NCBI GenBank assembly: GCA_963728965.1
Contig: CAVSMH010000012.1
Coordinates: 124,001-188,000, forward strand
Direction: 5' to 3'
Origin: DASQZT01 sp963728965
GTDB taxonomy: Bacteria; Acidobacteriota; Terriglobia; Bryobacterales; Bryobacteraceae
DNA: 64,000 bases
Shown here: piece by piece, positions 53,001-60,513 of the stretch
Layout: the number at the start of each line of letters is the position of its first letter
How positions within the stretch are numbered: position 1 is the stretch's first letter
Notes under the pieces: generated by a model
What the model was told of the DNA's origin: nothing
What the model saw: the letters and a program-made list of their open reading frames with translations, nothing else
Databases searched by the model: none
Position numbers and translations under genes: made by a program

Positions 53001-53561
53001 GAGCGTGTCCGATACCGAGCCGTACAACTGCTCCGGCGCCATATACGGCAAGGTTCCCACCAGCGATCCCTGCGGTGTGATCCGGGCGGCCGTCGCCTGC
53101 GTCAGCAGGGCAATGCCAAAATCCATGATCTTGATGTTGCTGTCGGCCAGCAGCATGATATTGGCGGGCTTGATGTCGCGATGTACGATTCCCTTCCCGT
53201 GCGCGTAGTGCAGGCCGGCCGCAACCTGCGCCATGATATCGATCTTCTTTAACAGCGTAAGCTCGCGCCCGCTGCCAATGATTCGCTCGACATCCTCCCC
53301 CTCGAGCAGTTCCATCACCAGGAACGGAGATCCCTCGTGCTCGCCAAAGTCATAGATGACTACGATATTCGGGTGCCGGAGTTTGCCGGTGGCCGATGCC
53401 TCATTCCGGAAGCGGGTCAGTATCTCCGGCTCGTTAGCGGCAGTGAGGGTCTTGATGGCAACCTGACGGCCAACCGTAGGATCATAGGCGCGGAAGACCC
53501 GGCCGAAGCCGCCACGGCCTAACTCCGCCTGGACCTGATATCTGCCGATACGAGTGGTCAT
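50052..53561 (-). CDS. Large transmembrane Ser/Thr protein kinase with PEGA domain
   Basis: A 1169-aa Hanks-type kinase. The catalytic domain is at about 1-270: GRGGFGRV, Lys37 (VAIK), HRDIKPAN (127-134) and DFG (147-149), all intact. A helical, TPR- and coiled-coil-like cytoplasmic segment (about 285-715) follows, then a membrane helix (about 728-750), a PEGA domain (about 790-865, SIDGTARGRTG) and a further Ala/Gln-rich region. The kinase should sense the cell envelope and phosphorylate targets in the cytoplasm. GAGGAG is 10 nt before the ATG. Its length and composition are unusual. Confidence 0.9.
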   Translation of the reverse strand: MTTRIGRYQVQAELGRGGFGRVFRAYDPTVGRQVAIKTLTAANEPEILTRFRNEASATGKLRHPNIVVIYDFGEHEGSPFLVMELLEGEDVERIIGSGRELTLLKKIDIMAQVAAGLHYAHGKGIVHRDIKPANIMLLADSNIKIMDFGIALLTQATAARITPQGSLVGTLPYMAPEQLYGSVSDTLTDIFAYGITFYRLLTGAHPFAAPEMGGLMHNIMHKAPAPVGESCPGSPAALDLVIERLLEKDRESRYQTLEDVQFDLEPIVSGLRKESVSGLLTQAQSLMAADDLDRAQSVVRQAMEIDPGNRTARTLREQLQQEIKSRSVRPRVAALVGSVREHLSARKFDDAVRQLESALRLDKSNAELHALLEQARADWDRAKRADRLLTEARQALRVEDLTAAHKCVAEALSADPQNPQAEALLVRVVEQTEARRHQQRLRDGLSHIKKLIAAGSYSEAEQAALRVQTAYPESTDAGQLLQMARREQEAHARQQRLQAGTDAAKALLRDRRFAEAASQLSELMAEFPEAAYLRDLASCAAEELQAQQDAEIVARATAETHWLLASDDLEGAFERLRRTVTEHPGLSALRQLLQSVASQRAERQRTAATNEVMQGGALLLAEGRFGEVIEQLEAFVSGYGNSDALDPLRKKAEEGLERQRRATAVRKLAWNAQMLLDGGDAAGAAQPMAGREEERVEDRERTGEFERESGSRVQTATSPGRGTRLPRAKAIAACLVAGAVLAAIAIVPRWKSRTPTAPIPSAPIAIEIPANREGASLPPKSAPRPAVNENQTAMGRLVVEAGVPDAVVSIDGTARGRTGRAGAVSLPLDTNAHEVRVERSGYQKAAARAIKVTEGFSQTVVFRLIPDNAKLELGDAPAGVAVWAGDKLLGRTDGSRIFAFPAAVVPGDTTIQIAAGGSSRSIPQRFEPGQTVRLKWKEVAPLAAPPTAEAIDRQDWERVRNSPDAAQLRNYLQTHPKGLHAKEAELRIADLAWNSVDRTNIDAVRRFSKENPGNPHQADARRILDPYDAEQARIAQEHAKQAAEARLKQDLARQAQLNQERARQEALRKQQVMETMQQLDSALQRKRARDVKAIWPGATPLFLESLGNSHVKISVNLKAEDIRFTAGSDRAVAECDLVTVIDASSRHQKATLTLRNAGGAWTIDSARFD

Positions 53562-53994
53562 GGAGTTGTGAACTCCTCAGGGTGGAAACTCCGTCCTTTC
53601 GATCTTTGCGGCTGGCGGCAGCCCTCCGGAAAAGCTGATAGCAACTCCTCACTTCAGGCCTGCGAAATCGTGCGGCTGAATTTACGAGCTGCCCCGGCAA
53701 GATCGTGCGGCTGCGTACGCAGCCAAAGTTCAACCGTGCGTCCCCGGGGGCCTTTCCGGCCACGTGCAGCCGTCGAACGTCAGTCCGATCACGACCGCTT
53801 GGCAACAGCAGCTGCCATTGAGGACAACAAGAGTGGAATCTGCCGATGGCCGATGACCTTCCGAAATTGGCGTTCCGCTACCGCCCGAGCAGGCGCCTTC
53901 CGGCTCCCGGGGGCTGTCCCTGCCCTTGTGCTACGGGTGATTTCATGTTCTCATGCCCATTCGGAGCTTTTTCACCAAAAGGAGGACGGTATCC
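53562..53994. promoter_or_regulatory. 433-bp divergent control region with 16-bp palindrome and repeats
   Basis: This gap separates the Ser/Thr kinase from the divergent Gfo/Idh gene. GGCTGCGTACGCAGCC (53709-53724) is a perfect 16-bp palindrome. ATCGTGCGGCTG occurs twice (53667-53678 and 53702-53713), the second abutting the palindrome; its first 11 bases recur at 50038-50048 beyond the kinase gene. These could bind a regulator. A short open frame starting at 53846 lacks support and runs into the next gene. No clear -10/-35 pair is seen on either strand. Confidence 0.4.
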
Positions 53995-55695
53995 ATGGGG
54001 GACTATCGATTTCCGCGGCGGTACTTTTTCTATGGCACGCTGCTGGCCGGCGCCGTTCCGTCCGGCGGGTTCGGGAGCACGCCTTCGCTGAAGGCGATGG
54101 GCTACAAATCGCCGAATGAGAAATTGAACCTGGCGGCGATCGGCGCGGGCGGGCAGCCGGCGTCGGACCTGCGCGGCGCGCAAGCCGGCGTGGAGAACGT
54201 GGTGGCGCTGGCCGACTGCGACTGGTCGCGCGGCAAGGAGTCGTTCGAGCGGTTCGCGAAAGCCACCCGGTATAAAGACTTCCGCCAGATGCTCGACAAG
54301 CAGGGCAAGGAGATCGATGCCGTGGTGGTGGGGCCTCCCGACCACATGCACGCCATCTGCGCCATGGCCTGCATGCAGATGGGCAAACACATTTACGTGG
54401 AAAAACCGCTGACGCGGACGCCCTGGGAGGCCCGCCTCCTGACACAGGCCGCCGAGAAGTACAATGTGGCCACCCAGATGGGTAACCAGGGCTACTCGCA
54501 TGACGCCACTAGGGTGGCTTGCGAAATCCTCTGGTCGGGCGAAATCGGCGAGGTGAAAGAGGTCCACGCGTGGACCGGCCGGGCCAGTTGGCCGCAGGAG
54601 ATGACCAGGATTCCCGCGCCCACCCCAGTGCCGGACACCCTCGACTGGGATCTGTGGCTGGGCGGCGCCGCGTTCCGCCCGTTCACCGCGGGCGATGCGG
54701 AGTATGCGGATTTCGTTGAGGCGCGCCGGGCGCGCAGCGGCCGTGGTGGCGGCGGCCGCGCTGCAGCCGGGCCTGGCGGCGCGCCTGGCGCGGTGGGGAC
54801 TCCTCCGGCCCCACCGCGCGGCGGCTATCCCGGGCAGGAGAGTTTCGGATTCTATCTGCCGTTCAACTGGCGCGGCTTCTACGATTTCGGCAGCAGCCTG
54901 ATCGGCGATTGGGGCGTCCACATTCTCGGGCCGGCGAACTGGGGCCTGCAATTGGATCCGCAATACCTGGTCAGCGTGGAATGCATCAAGAAAAATTCGC
55001 TTCCGCCGTTCACCTTCCCCGATGAGATCGCAATCAAATACGATTTCGGACCACGCCCTGGCGGCATGCCTCCGGTGAGCGTGTATTGGTATCACCATGC
55101 CGGCGGCGATGCGTTCCTGCCGCCCGGTATGACCGCCGAGGAAGCGCGCAAGATCCCCGGCCAGGGACCCCAGGTGGGCCCGGCGCGCGGGCAGGGCGGA
55201 TTCTTCCCCGGATCGGGCGGCGCGCCCCCTCCTGGCGCCGCCGCCCGCGGAGGTGCTCCCGGCGGTGCGCGCGGCGCCTCGGGAGGGTTCCGCGGCGGCA
55301 TGCAGGGCAGCGGCTACAACCTCATCTTCTGCGGTTCGAAGGGTTACCTCGGCACCAGCGGGCGCGGCGAAGGGGTGGGCCTGCTCCCCGGTTCGCGCTG
55401 GGCGGAATACAAGCTGCCGAATGCGTACCTCACCCGCTCGCCTGGAGCCAGCACCGGCGACAATCACTCCGCTCACCTGCGCGACTGGGTGCGGTCCTGC
55501 AAAGGCGGCGCTCCGGCCTGCTCGAATTTCAGCATTGCCGGCAAATACACGGAATGGCTGCTGCTCGGTTCGGCGGCCGTGCACTACGAAGGCAAGCTGC
55601 TGTGGGACAACGCCAAAGGCGAAGTCTCCAATATCAAAGATGCCAACAAGTGGGTGAAACCGGCATTCCGCAAGGGTTGGGAAATCAAGCTGTAG
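53995..55695 (+). CDS. Exported Gfo/Idh/MocA oxidoreductase with Gly/Ala-rich inserts
   Basis: A 566-aa protein. AAAAGGAGGA is 8 nt before the ATG. A signal-like N-terminus (RYFFYGTLLAGAVPSGG) precedes the NAD-binding fold (AAIGAGGQPASDLRG, VALADCDW, VGPPDHMHA and the catalytic-site Lys in VEKPLTRTP). The C-terminal domain carries two insertions of Gly/Ala/Pro/Arg-rich low-complexity sequence (about residues 243-280 and 390-440). Members oxidise or epimerise sugars using tightly bound NAD. It is divergent from the kinase. Confidence 0.86.
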   Translation: MGDYRFPRRYFFYGTLLAGAVPSGGFGSTPSLKAMGYKSPNEKLNLAAIGAGGQPASDLRGAQAGVENVVALADCDWSRGKESFERFAKATRYKDFRQMLDKQGKEIDAVVVGPPDHMHAICAMACMQMGKHIYVEKPLTRTPWEARLLTQAAEKYNVATQMGNQGYSHDATRVACEILWSGEIGEVKEVHAWTGRASWPQEMTRIPAPTPVPDTLDWDLWLGGAAFRPFTAGDAEYADFVEARRARSGRGGGGRAAAGPGGAPGAVGTPPAPPRGGYPGQESFGFYLPFNWRGFYDFGSSLIGDWGVHILGPANWGLQLDPQYLVSVECIKKNSLPPFTFPDEIAIKYDFGPRPGGMPPVSVYWYHHAGGDAFLPPGMTAEEARKIPGQGPQVGPARGQGGFFPGSGGAPPPGAAARGGAPGGARGASGGFRGGMQGSGYNLIFCGSKGYLGTSGRGEGVGLLPGSRWAEYKLPNAYLTRSPGASTGDNHSAHLRDWVRSCKGGAPACSNFSIAGKYTEWLLLGSAAVHYEGKLLWDNAKGEVSNIKDANKWVKPAFRKGWEIKL

Positions 55696-55699
55696 CCAA

Positions 55700-55981
55700 T
55701 CCTGGGCCGGCGAGCGCAGGATCTCGCTGGCGGGCCTTCGCCAGGCGCGGACCACGAGTCTCGGCGAAGTGCAGGGCACGGCCCGGGTATGGGCCGTGGG
55801 AGGCCTTTTCGGCTACTTCGGCCAATTCCTCAACGGCACCGAGAGCCAGGACTGGTACGTCACCGACCTGCAACGATGCGTTCGCCTGGAGTGTGCTGCC
55901 GGCGTCGTCGTGGTCAGCCCTTCCGACCCCGCCGCTTTCCTGGCAGCCGTGACGGCGGGAACCGGTAGCGCCGATGCGTGA
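55700..55981 (+). pseudogene. Truncated bacterial PH-like domain fragment
   Basis: Between the Gfo/Idh gene and the DUF1080 gene one plus-strand frame reads as protein (ERRISLAGLRQARTTSLG, GGLFGYFGQFLNGTESQ, WYVTDLQRCVRL and VVVSPSDPAAFLAAV). It matches the C-terminal two-thirds of a bacterial PH-like domain with its GGLFGYxGxF and VSPxDPxxF motifs. The N-terminal membrane part and a start are missing; the first start codon, GTG at 55769, lies inside the domain. It is probably a gene remnant. Confidence 0.45.
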
Positions 55982-56016
55982 TCGCACGCGCCGGCAATCA
56001 TTGCCGCGCGGCGGCC

Positions 56017-57048
56017 TCAGCGTTTGGGCACGGCGATGGTGATGTTGCGATAGCGGATCCCGCCGTGATGGTCGCCCTGGAAGTAGATGGGGCCCGGCTC
56101 GCCTTCGTTGCTGTCGAGCGCGCCGCCTGTAGGCCCGGCGATTTCCTGGTTCGCGATGGTAGTGACCCCGTTGAACACCACCGTGACCCAGCGGCCAATC
56201 AGAGTGATGTCGTATGTCTGCCACTCCGGCCGGAACGGCGGCGGGGTGGACGGGCCAAGCATGCCGTAGATGCAGCCCACGCCGCCGAACGGATTGCGGT
56301 AGCCGCTCGCCCCGCCCCGCGCGATGCGCGGCGGAACAGCCTGCGCCGCCAGGGGCCGCGGCGCCACCTGGGCCTCGTAACGGCCGCGCAGATAGATGCC
56401 GCTGTTCTCGTCGGCCGGACAGACGTATTCCACGTGCAGTTTGAAATCGTCGAAGGTGCGGGTGGTGCGGAGATTGGATCCGCGGGCCTCGTTCACCAGT
56501 TCGCCGCCGCGCACGCCCCAGTGGCTGGTGAATCGCGAGTCGTGGGCTTCAGGCGTGTTGTTGATCGGCTCCCACCCGGTGAGATCCTTCCCGTTGAATA
56601 GCGGCTCGGGATCGGTCCACGCAGCCGGCGCGGCGCGCTTCAACGCCGGAGCGCGCACTCCGGCGAGTTGCCATGTGCTGTCTCCCTGTTTTTGAACGCC
56701 GCTGAGTTTGCCGCCCGATTCGGTCAGTTCCCAGACGATCTCCGGCCGGCCCGTGGATGCCGGACGGTTCCCGGCGGCGGCCCGTGGCGGAGCGGCAGCT
56801 ACTACCGTAACGGTCAGCTTCCCTCCGTCCATCTTCACGGCCGCTACCGGCGCCACGTTGCCCGTGCGCTGCTGCACCCGCGCCTGGAGCGCGCCACCTT
56901 TATCCACCACCTCGATCCAGCTCGGGTACTGTTGGCCGGCTACCGTGACCGTCATGTCCCAACGGCCGGCAAACGGGTTCGTCTTCTGCGATCGCGCCGG
57001 AATCCCAGCCGCCGCCGCGACGATCAGCACGATGCTCAGTATTCTCAT
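56017..57048 (-). CDS. Exported DUF1080 (3-keto-disaccharide hydrolase-like) protein
   Basis: A 343-aa protein. The ATG at 57048 is chosen because it starts a clear signal peptide and an earlier start would overlap the upstream gene. Domain one (about 25-120, KTNPFAGRWDMTVTVAGQQYPSW) is lipocalin-like and beta-rich. Domain two (about 145-343) is DUF1080: EPLFNGKDLTGWEP, DFKLHVEYVCPADENSGIYLRGRYE and WQTYDITLIG. DUF1080 members cleave or modify 3-keto-sugars. It lies 46 bp downstream of the Gfo/Idh gene and is probably in the same pathway. Confidence 0.87.
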   Translation of the reverse strand: MRILSIVLIVAAAAGIPARSQKTNPFAGRWDMTVTVAGQQYPSWIEVVDKGGALQARVQQRTGNVAPVAAVKMDGGKLTVTVVAAAPPRAAAGNRPASTGRPEIVWELTESGGKLSGVQKQGDSTWQLAGVRAPALKRAAPAAWTDPEPLFNGKDLTGWEPINNTPEAHDSRFTSHWGVRGGELVNEARGSNLRTTRTFDDFKLHVEYVCPADENSGIYLRGRYEAQVAPRPLAAQAVPPRIARGGASGYRNPFGGVGCIYGMLGPSTPPPFRPEWQTYDITLIGRWVTVVFNGVTTIANQEIAGPTGGALDSNEGEPGPIYFQGDHHGGIRYRNITIAVPKR

Positions 57049-57094
57049 AGTCTTCTTCTGCCCTCTCGTCTCCTCACTTCTGCCGAACCGGCCC

Positions 57095-58468
57095 TCAGCC
57101 GCCCACCTGGTAGGCATCGCCGGCGATCTCCCGCAGGTCCCAGCCCCGACGGTATTCGCGCGTCAGATACCGGTTGGCCTCGCGGCAGTTCGTCACCCGG
57201 AACGCCAGCGGGTCCCATTCCACCCGGTGTCCCACGCGCAGCGCGACATTGGCCAACTGGTAGGCTTCGGTGAAGGGCCCGGCGTACCCGAAATGACACG
57301 GCGCGGGCTTTCCGGCCTTCACCGCCGTCACCCAATCCTTGTGCACCTCCTCGCGTCCCCATTCGCGCTGTGGAGGCGTGGGATAAGGCTCCGCCGTCTG
57401 TCCGCGGAACGGGCCGCGCCCCTGGGGAAGGCTACCCTTCGTGCCGATCCAGATGAGGCCGCCTTTGCCGCCGCCGATCGCTTCCGGCGGGAGCTTGCCG
57501 CCGTCATACCAATACAGCCGCAGGGGCGGATGCACCCCGCGCTGCGGCCACTCCCAGCGGATGACGCTCCACTCCGGGTACATCTCCTTATGCATGCCGC
57601 TGGTGTCGATCACCTCCACGGCCGAGGGCGCATCCAGGTCGAGCGCCAGGAAAACCACGTTCATAGCATGCGGCGCAATGTCCCCCACCGCGCCGCTGCC
57701 GAATTCCGTCCAGCCTCGCCAGGTGAACGGATGGTAGATCGGCAGCTCGGGGTCCTTCTGATAGATGAAGCGCTTCCAGCTTTCCGGGCGGTAGACCGGG
57801 TGGTCCTTGGGCCATCGGGCCTGGTAAGGCCGCATCCGCGCGGTGCCGATCCAGAGGTCCCAATCGAGGTTCTGCGGCGTATCTTCGCCGGCGGGGCGAT
57901 CGTATCCCTGCGGCCACACGGGGCGGTCGGTCGAGAGGTGAATCTCGGTGATTTCGCCCAGCGCGCCCGACTGGATCAGTTCGACTTGCCGCAGCACCCG
58001 CGGTTCGGCGCTGGTCTGCGTGCCCATCTGCGTGATCGCCTTCGTCTCCGCCGCCACCCGCGCCATCACCCGGGCCTCGTGCAGGGACTGCGTGAGCGGC
58101 TTCTGGCAGTAGACGTTCAGGCCGTGCTTCATGGCCCACACGCTGATATAGGCATGCATGTGGTCCGGCGTGGCCACTACTACGCCGTCCAGCTTTTCCT
58201 TTTCGATCATCTTTCGGAAGTCGGTGTATTTCGCCGCTTTGGGATACTCCGCTCCGCGTTTCTCGAGCATCGTCGAATCCACATCGCAGATCGCCGAGAC
58301 GTTTTCGCCGAGCTTGTCGAGCGTCTGGGCGTCTACGCCGCCCATGCCCGTCAGGCCTATGACGCCTACGTTGAGTTTCTCGTTAGCAGCGTAGCCACGC
58401 ACCAGCCCGGCCGGTAGAATGGTCAGGGCGGCGGCGGTTTTCTTCAGGGACTCGCGCCGGGTTATCAT
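57095..58468 (-). CDS. Exported Gfo/Idh/MocA oxidoreductase
   Basis: A 457-aa protein with a Tat-type N-terminus (TRRESLKKTAAALTILPAGLVRG). The NAD-binding fold (VGVIGLTGMGGVDAQTL, ICDVDS, VVATPDHMHA and YCQKPLTQS with the Lys) and a C-terminal substrate domain with FGSGAVGDIAPHAMN are intact. GGGAG is 7 nt before the ATG. The gene is first in a unit with DUF1080 and has its own promoter. Sugar oxidation at C3 is the most likely role, by analogy with similar gene pairs. Confidence 0.88.
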   Translation of the reverse strand: MITRRESLKKTAAALTILPAGLVRGYAANEKLNVGVIGLTGMGGVDAQTLDKLGENVSAICDVDSTMLEKRGAEYPKAAKYTDFRKMIEKEKLDGVVVATPDHMHAYISVWAMKHGLNVYCQKPLTQSLHEARVMARVAAETKAITQMGTQTSAEPRVLRQVELIQSGALGEITEIHLSTDRPVWPQGYDRPAGEDTPQNLDWDLWIGTARMRPYQARWPKDHPVYRPESWKRFIYQKDPELPIYHPFTWRGWTEFGSGAVGDIAPHAMNVVFLALDLDAPSAVEVIDTSGMHKEMYPEWSVIRWEWPQRGVHPPLRLYWYDGGKLPPEAIGGGKGGLIWIGTKGSLPQGRGPFRGQTAEPYPTPPQREWGREEVHKDWVTAVKAGKPAPCHFGYAGPFTEAYQLANVALRVGHRVEWDPLAFRVTNCREANRYLTREYRRGWDLREIAGDAYQVGG

Positions 58469-58487
58469 CGTCAAACTCCCTGGCGAT

Positions 58488-58516
58488 AGAGTATCTGCCG
58501 GAAAGGGCGCGGTCAA
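58488..58516 (-). promoter_or_regulatory. Sigma-70-type promoter of the Gfo/Idh-DUF1080 genes
   Basis: On the minus strand TTGACC (58516-58511), a 17-bp spacer and TACTCT (58493-58488) form a good housekeeping promoter. The start would be about 12 nt before the ATG at 58468, leaving room for the GGGAG site. It lies in the 130-bp gap to the divergent secreted-protein gene, whose own -10-like box is TATGAT at 58579-58584. Confidence 0.55.
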
Positions 58517-58598
58517 GGCCCTCAAATCCGGTAAGCCCCCGCACGATTCGTTTTGAACTTTTCCGCGCTTCCGCCGTCTATGATCTGCGAGGGGAAAC

Positions 58599-58976
58599 AT
58601 GAAAACACTTGCATGCTGCTTTCTGCTGGCCGTCTTTGCGCTCACTGCGGTCGCCGATGTGAATGTCTCCGGGAAATGGTCGGGAAGCTTCAACATTACC
58701 AATTCCAACGGTGAGACGAAGGACGACACCGCCCTCCTGGTGCTCAATCAGAACGGAAACGAGATCACCGGGACGGTCGGCCCCAACGAGGGCCAGCAAT
58801 TCGAAATTCAAAAGGGAACGATCCAAGGTGACAAGATCACCCTCGAAGTCCAACACGATGGTGGGACGATCAAATTCAACCTGGTGATCGCCGAGGAACG
58901 GATCAAGGGCGAAGCCGAGATGTCCCACGATGGCGAGACAGCAAAGGTCAAGATCGATGTGACTCGGGCGAAGTAG
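58599..58976 (+). CDS. Small secreted lipocalin-like beta protein
   Basis: A 125-aa exported protein with a signal peptide (1-19) and a beta-rich body of alternating polar and hydrophobic residues (VSGKWSGSFNITN, NEITGTVGPNEGQQFEI, KGTIQGDKITLEV). It resembles the first domain of the nearby DUF1080 protein. GAGGGG is 4 nt before the ATG. A ligand-binding or solubility role is possible. Its Lys/Glu/Asn-rich composition differs from its neighbours. It ends next to GH32 without overlap. Confidence 0.78.
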   Translation: MKTLACCFLLAVFALTAVADVNVSGKWSGSFNITNSNGETKDDTALLVLNQNGNEITGTVGPNEGQQFEIQKGTIQGDKITLEVQHDGGTIKFNLVIAEERIKGEAEMSHDGETAKVKIDVTRAK

Positions 58977-58982
58977 GGCCGC

Positions 58983-60506
58983 TCACTTGGGCCACGCGGA
59001 GTTCAACTCCCACACATCCACCCGGATCCGCCCCGGTTTTCCGCCGTTGGCGTACAATTCGATTCCGTGAGCGCCGGCGGGCGGGTAGGCCAGGTTCGTC
59101 ATGGCCACTCTACCCTCCTGTGCAAACACTTCCAGGGCGGATCGGTCTACCAGGAAGATAAGATCGAGCGGCTCGCCCATGAGGGTGAGCGGGGCTGCCG
59201 TGCGCGCCGGAAACGCCGCGCTGAAATCGGTGATGCCCGATTGCGTTCGATCCACGAACAATTCGCCTTTGCCGAACCCTACCTTGGTAGACTTGCCGCC
59301 GCCGGCCAGCACCTTCCACCCAACCTCCGCGGCCTCGCCGGGCCGGATCGCCGCGCGCACCTCGATGCTCGTGCCGCGCACGGCCTGCGCCAGCAGCCGG
59401 TTCAATTCGGTCAGGTTCTCCCCTTGCCAGGCGAAGTGCTTGCCGCGCAGTCGCCGGATCGCGGAAAACGGCTCCTGCACCAGGCGCAGGCCCTCGGGCG
59501 TTTTCTCGAGTTGCAGGCGTCGCGGGAACGTCATCTGTCCGCGCCAGGGTTGGGTCGGCACTTTCGCCGCGTACTGCCAATTGTTCATCCAGCCGATGGT
59601 GAGGGGCGCCTCCGCGCGCGCCAGGCTGTTGAACGGCAGGGCGCAGTAGCAGTCCTTTCCATAGTCCGTCCAGAGGGCGGCCGAAGGCGCGTTGTCGTTG
59701 GTGAACCGGGCGCCGTCGAAAGCGCCCACGAAATACTGCTCGCCCGAGCCTCCCTGGACTCCGCCGGGATTGAGCCCGACCTTGAGCACCCAGCGCGTCT
59801 GCCGCGGATTGCCCGCCAGCGGAACCTCGCTCAGCGTCGGGCATTCCCATTGCCCGCCGGTGGCGCCCGCCGGCCCGAATTCGCTCTGCTTCTCCCAGCG
59901 CTTCAAATTGGATGAACCGTAGAACAGCACCTTGTGCTCGTCGGGGAGCGCCACCACCATCACCCAACGGCTGGCCTGTGCCGACCAGAACACATGGGGG
60001 TCGCGGAAATCGGCCCGATGAAGGTCGAGCACCGGGTTGGCGGAGTACTTCGTCCACGTCCTGCCGCGGTCGTTGCTGTAAGCCAGGTTTTGCGTCTGCA
60101 GCGCGGGCCGCCCCGCCACGCGCGGCGTGTGGCCGGTGTAGACCGCCACCAGGCACGACCGTCCGCCGGTGCAGAATCCGCTGGTGTTGCGCTCATCCAC
60201 TACCGTGCTGCCGGTGAAGATCATGATGCCGTTCTCTTCCGGCAGGGCGACCGGCAGTTCCTGCCAGTGCAGCAGGTCGGGGCTCACCGCGTGCCCCCAA
60301 CTCATGTGACCCCAGACATCGCCGAAAGGATTGTACTGATAAAAGAGGTGATACTCGCCGTCGAAGTACACCAGCCCGTTGGGATCGTTGGTCCAATGCT
60401 GGCGCGGCGAGAAATGGTATTGCGGCCGATACGGCTGGTCGTAGCCCTGCTGCGCCAACGCGCACCCCGCACCGAGCAGCGAAACGATGGCCAGCCTGCG
60501 CCGCAT
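58983..60506 (-). CDS. Exported GH32 fructanase/levanase
   Basis: A 507-aa glycoside hydrolase family 32 enzyme cleaving beta-fructosides. The ATG at 60506 starts a signal peptide ending ALAQ. The nucleophile Asp41 is in WTNDPNG, the stabiliser Asp169 in FRDPHVF, and the acid/base Glu221 in GQWECPT. A beta-sandwich domain makes up the C-terminal 150 residues. It is 7 bp after the TrpEG stop, so translation follows on the same message. Confidence 0.93.
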   Translation of the reverse strand: MRRRLAIVSLLGAGCALAQQGYDQPYRPQYHFSPRQHWTNDPNGLVYFDGEYHLFYQYNPFGDVWGHMSWGHAVSPDLLHWQELPVALPEENGIMIFTGSTVVDERNTSGFCTGGRSCLVAVYTGHTPRVAGRPALQTQNLAYSNDRGRTWTKYSANPVLDLHRADFRDPHVFWSAQASRWVMVVALPDEHKVLFYGSSNLKRWEKQSEFGPAGATGGQWECPTLSEVPLAGNPRQTRWVLKVGLNPGGVQGGSGEQYFVGAFDGARFTNDNAPSAALWTDYGKDCYCALPFNSLARAEAPLTIGWMNNWQYAAKVPTQPWRGQMTFPRRLQLEKTPEGLRLVQEPFSAIRRLRGKHFAWQGENLTELNRLLAQAVRGTSIEVRAAIRPGEAAEVGWKVLAGGGKSTKVGFGKGELFVDRTQSGITDFSAAFPARTAAPLTLMGEPLDLIFLVDRSALEVFAQEGRVAMTNLAYPPAGAHGIELYANGGKPGRIRVDVWELNSAWPK

Positions 60507-60513
60507 GTCCGCC

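Noticed and set aside
53846..54091. 81-codon frame before the Gfo/Idh gene
   Set aside because: It starts in a non-coding gap and ends inside the oxidoreductase; no Shine-Dalgarno or homology.
53878..55779. 633-codon minus-strand frame over the Gfo/Idh gene
   Set aside because: Antisense shadow of a gene with matched motifs and a strong Shine-Dalgarno.
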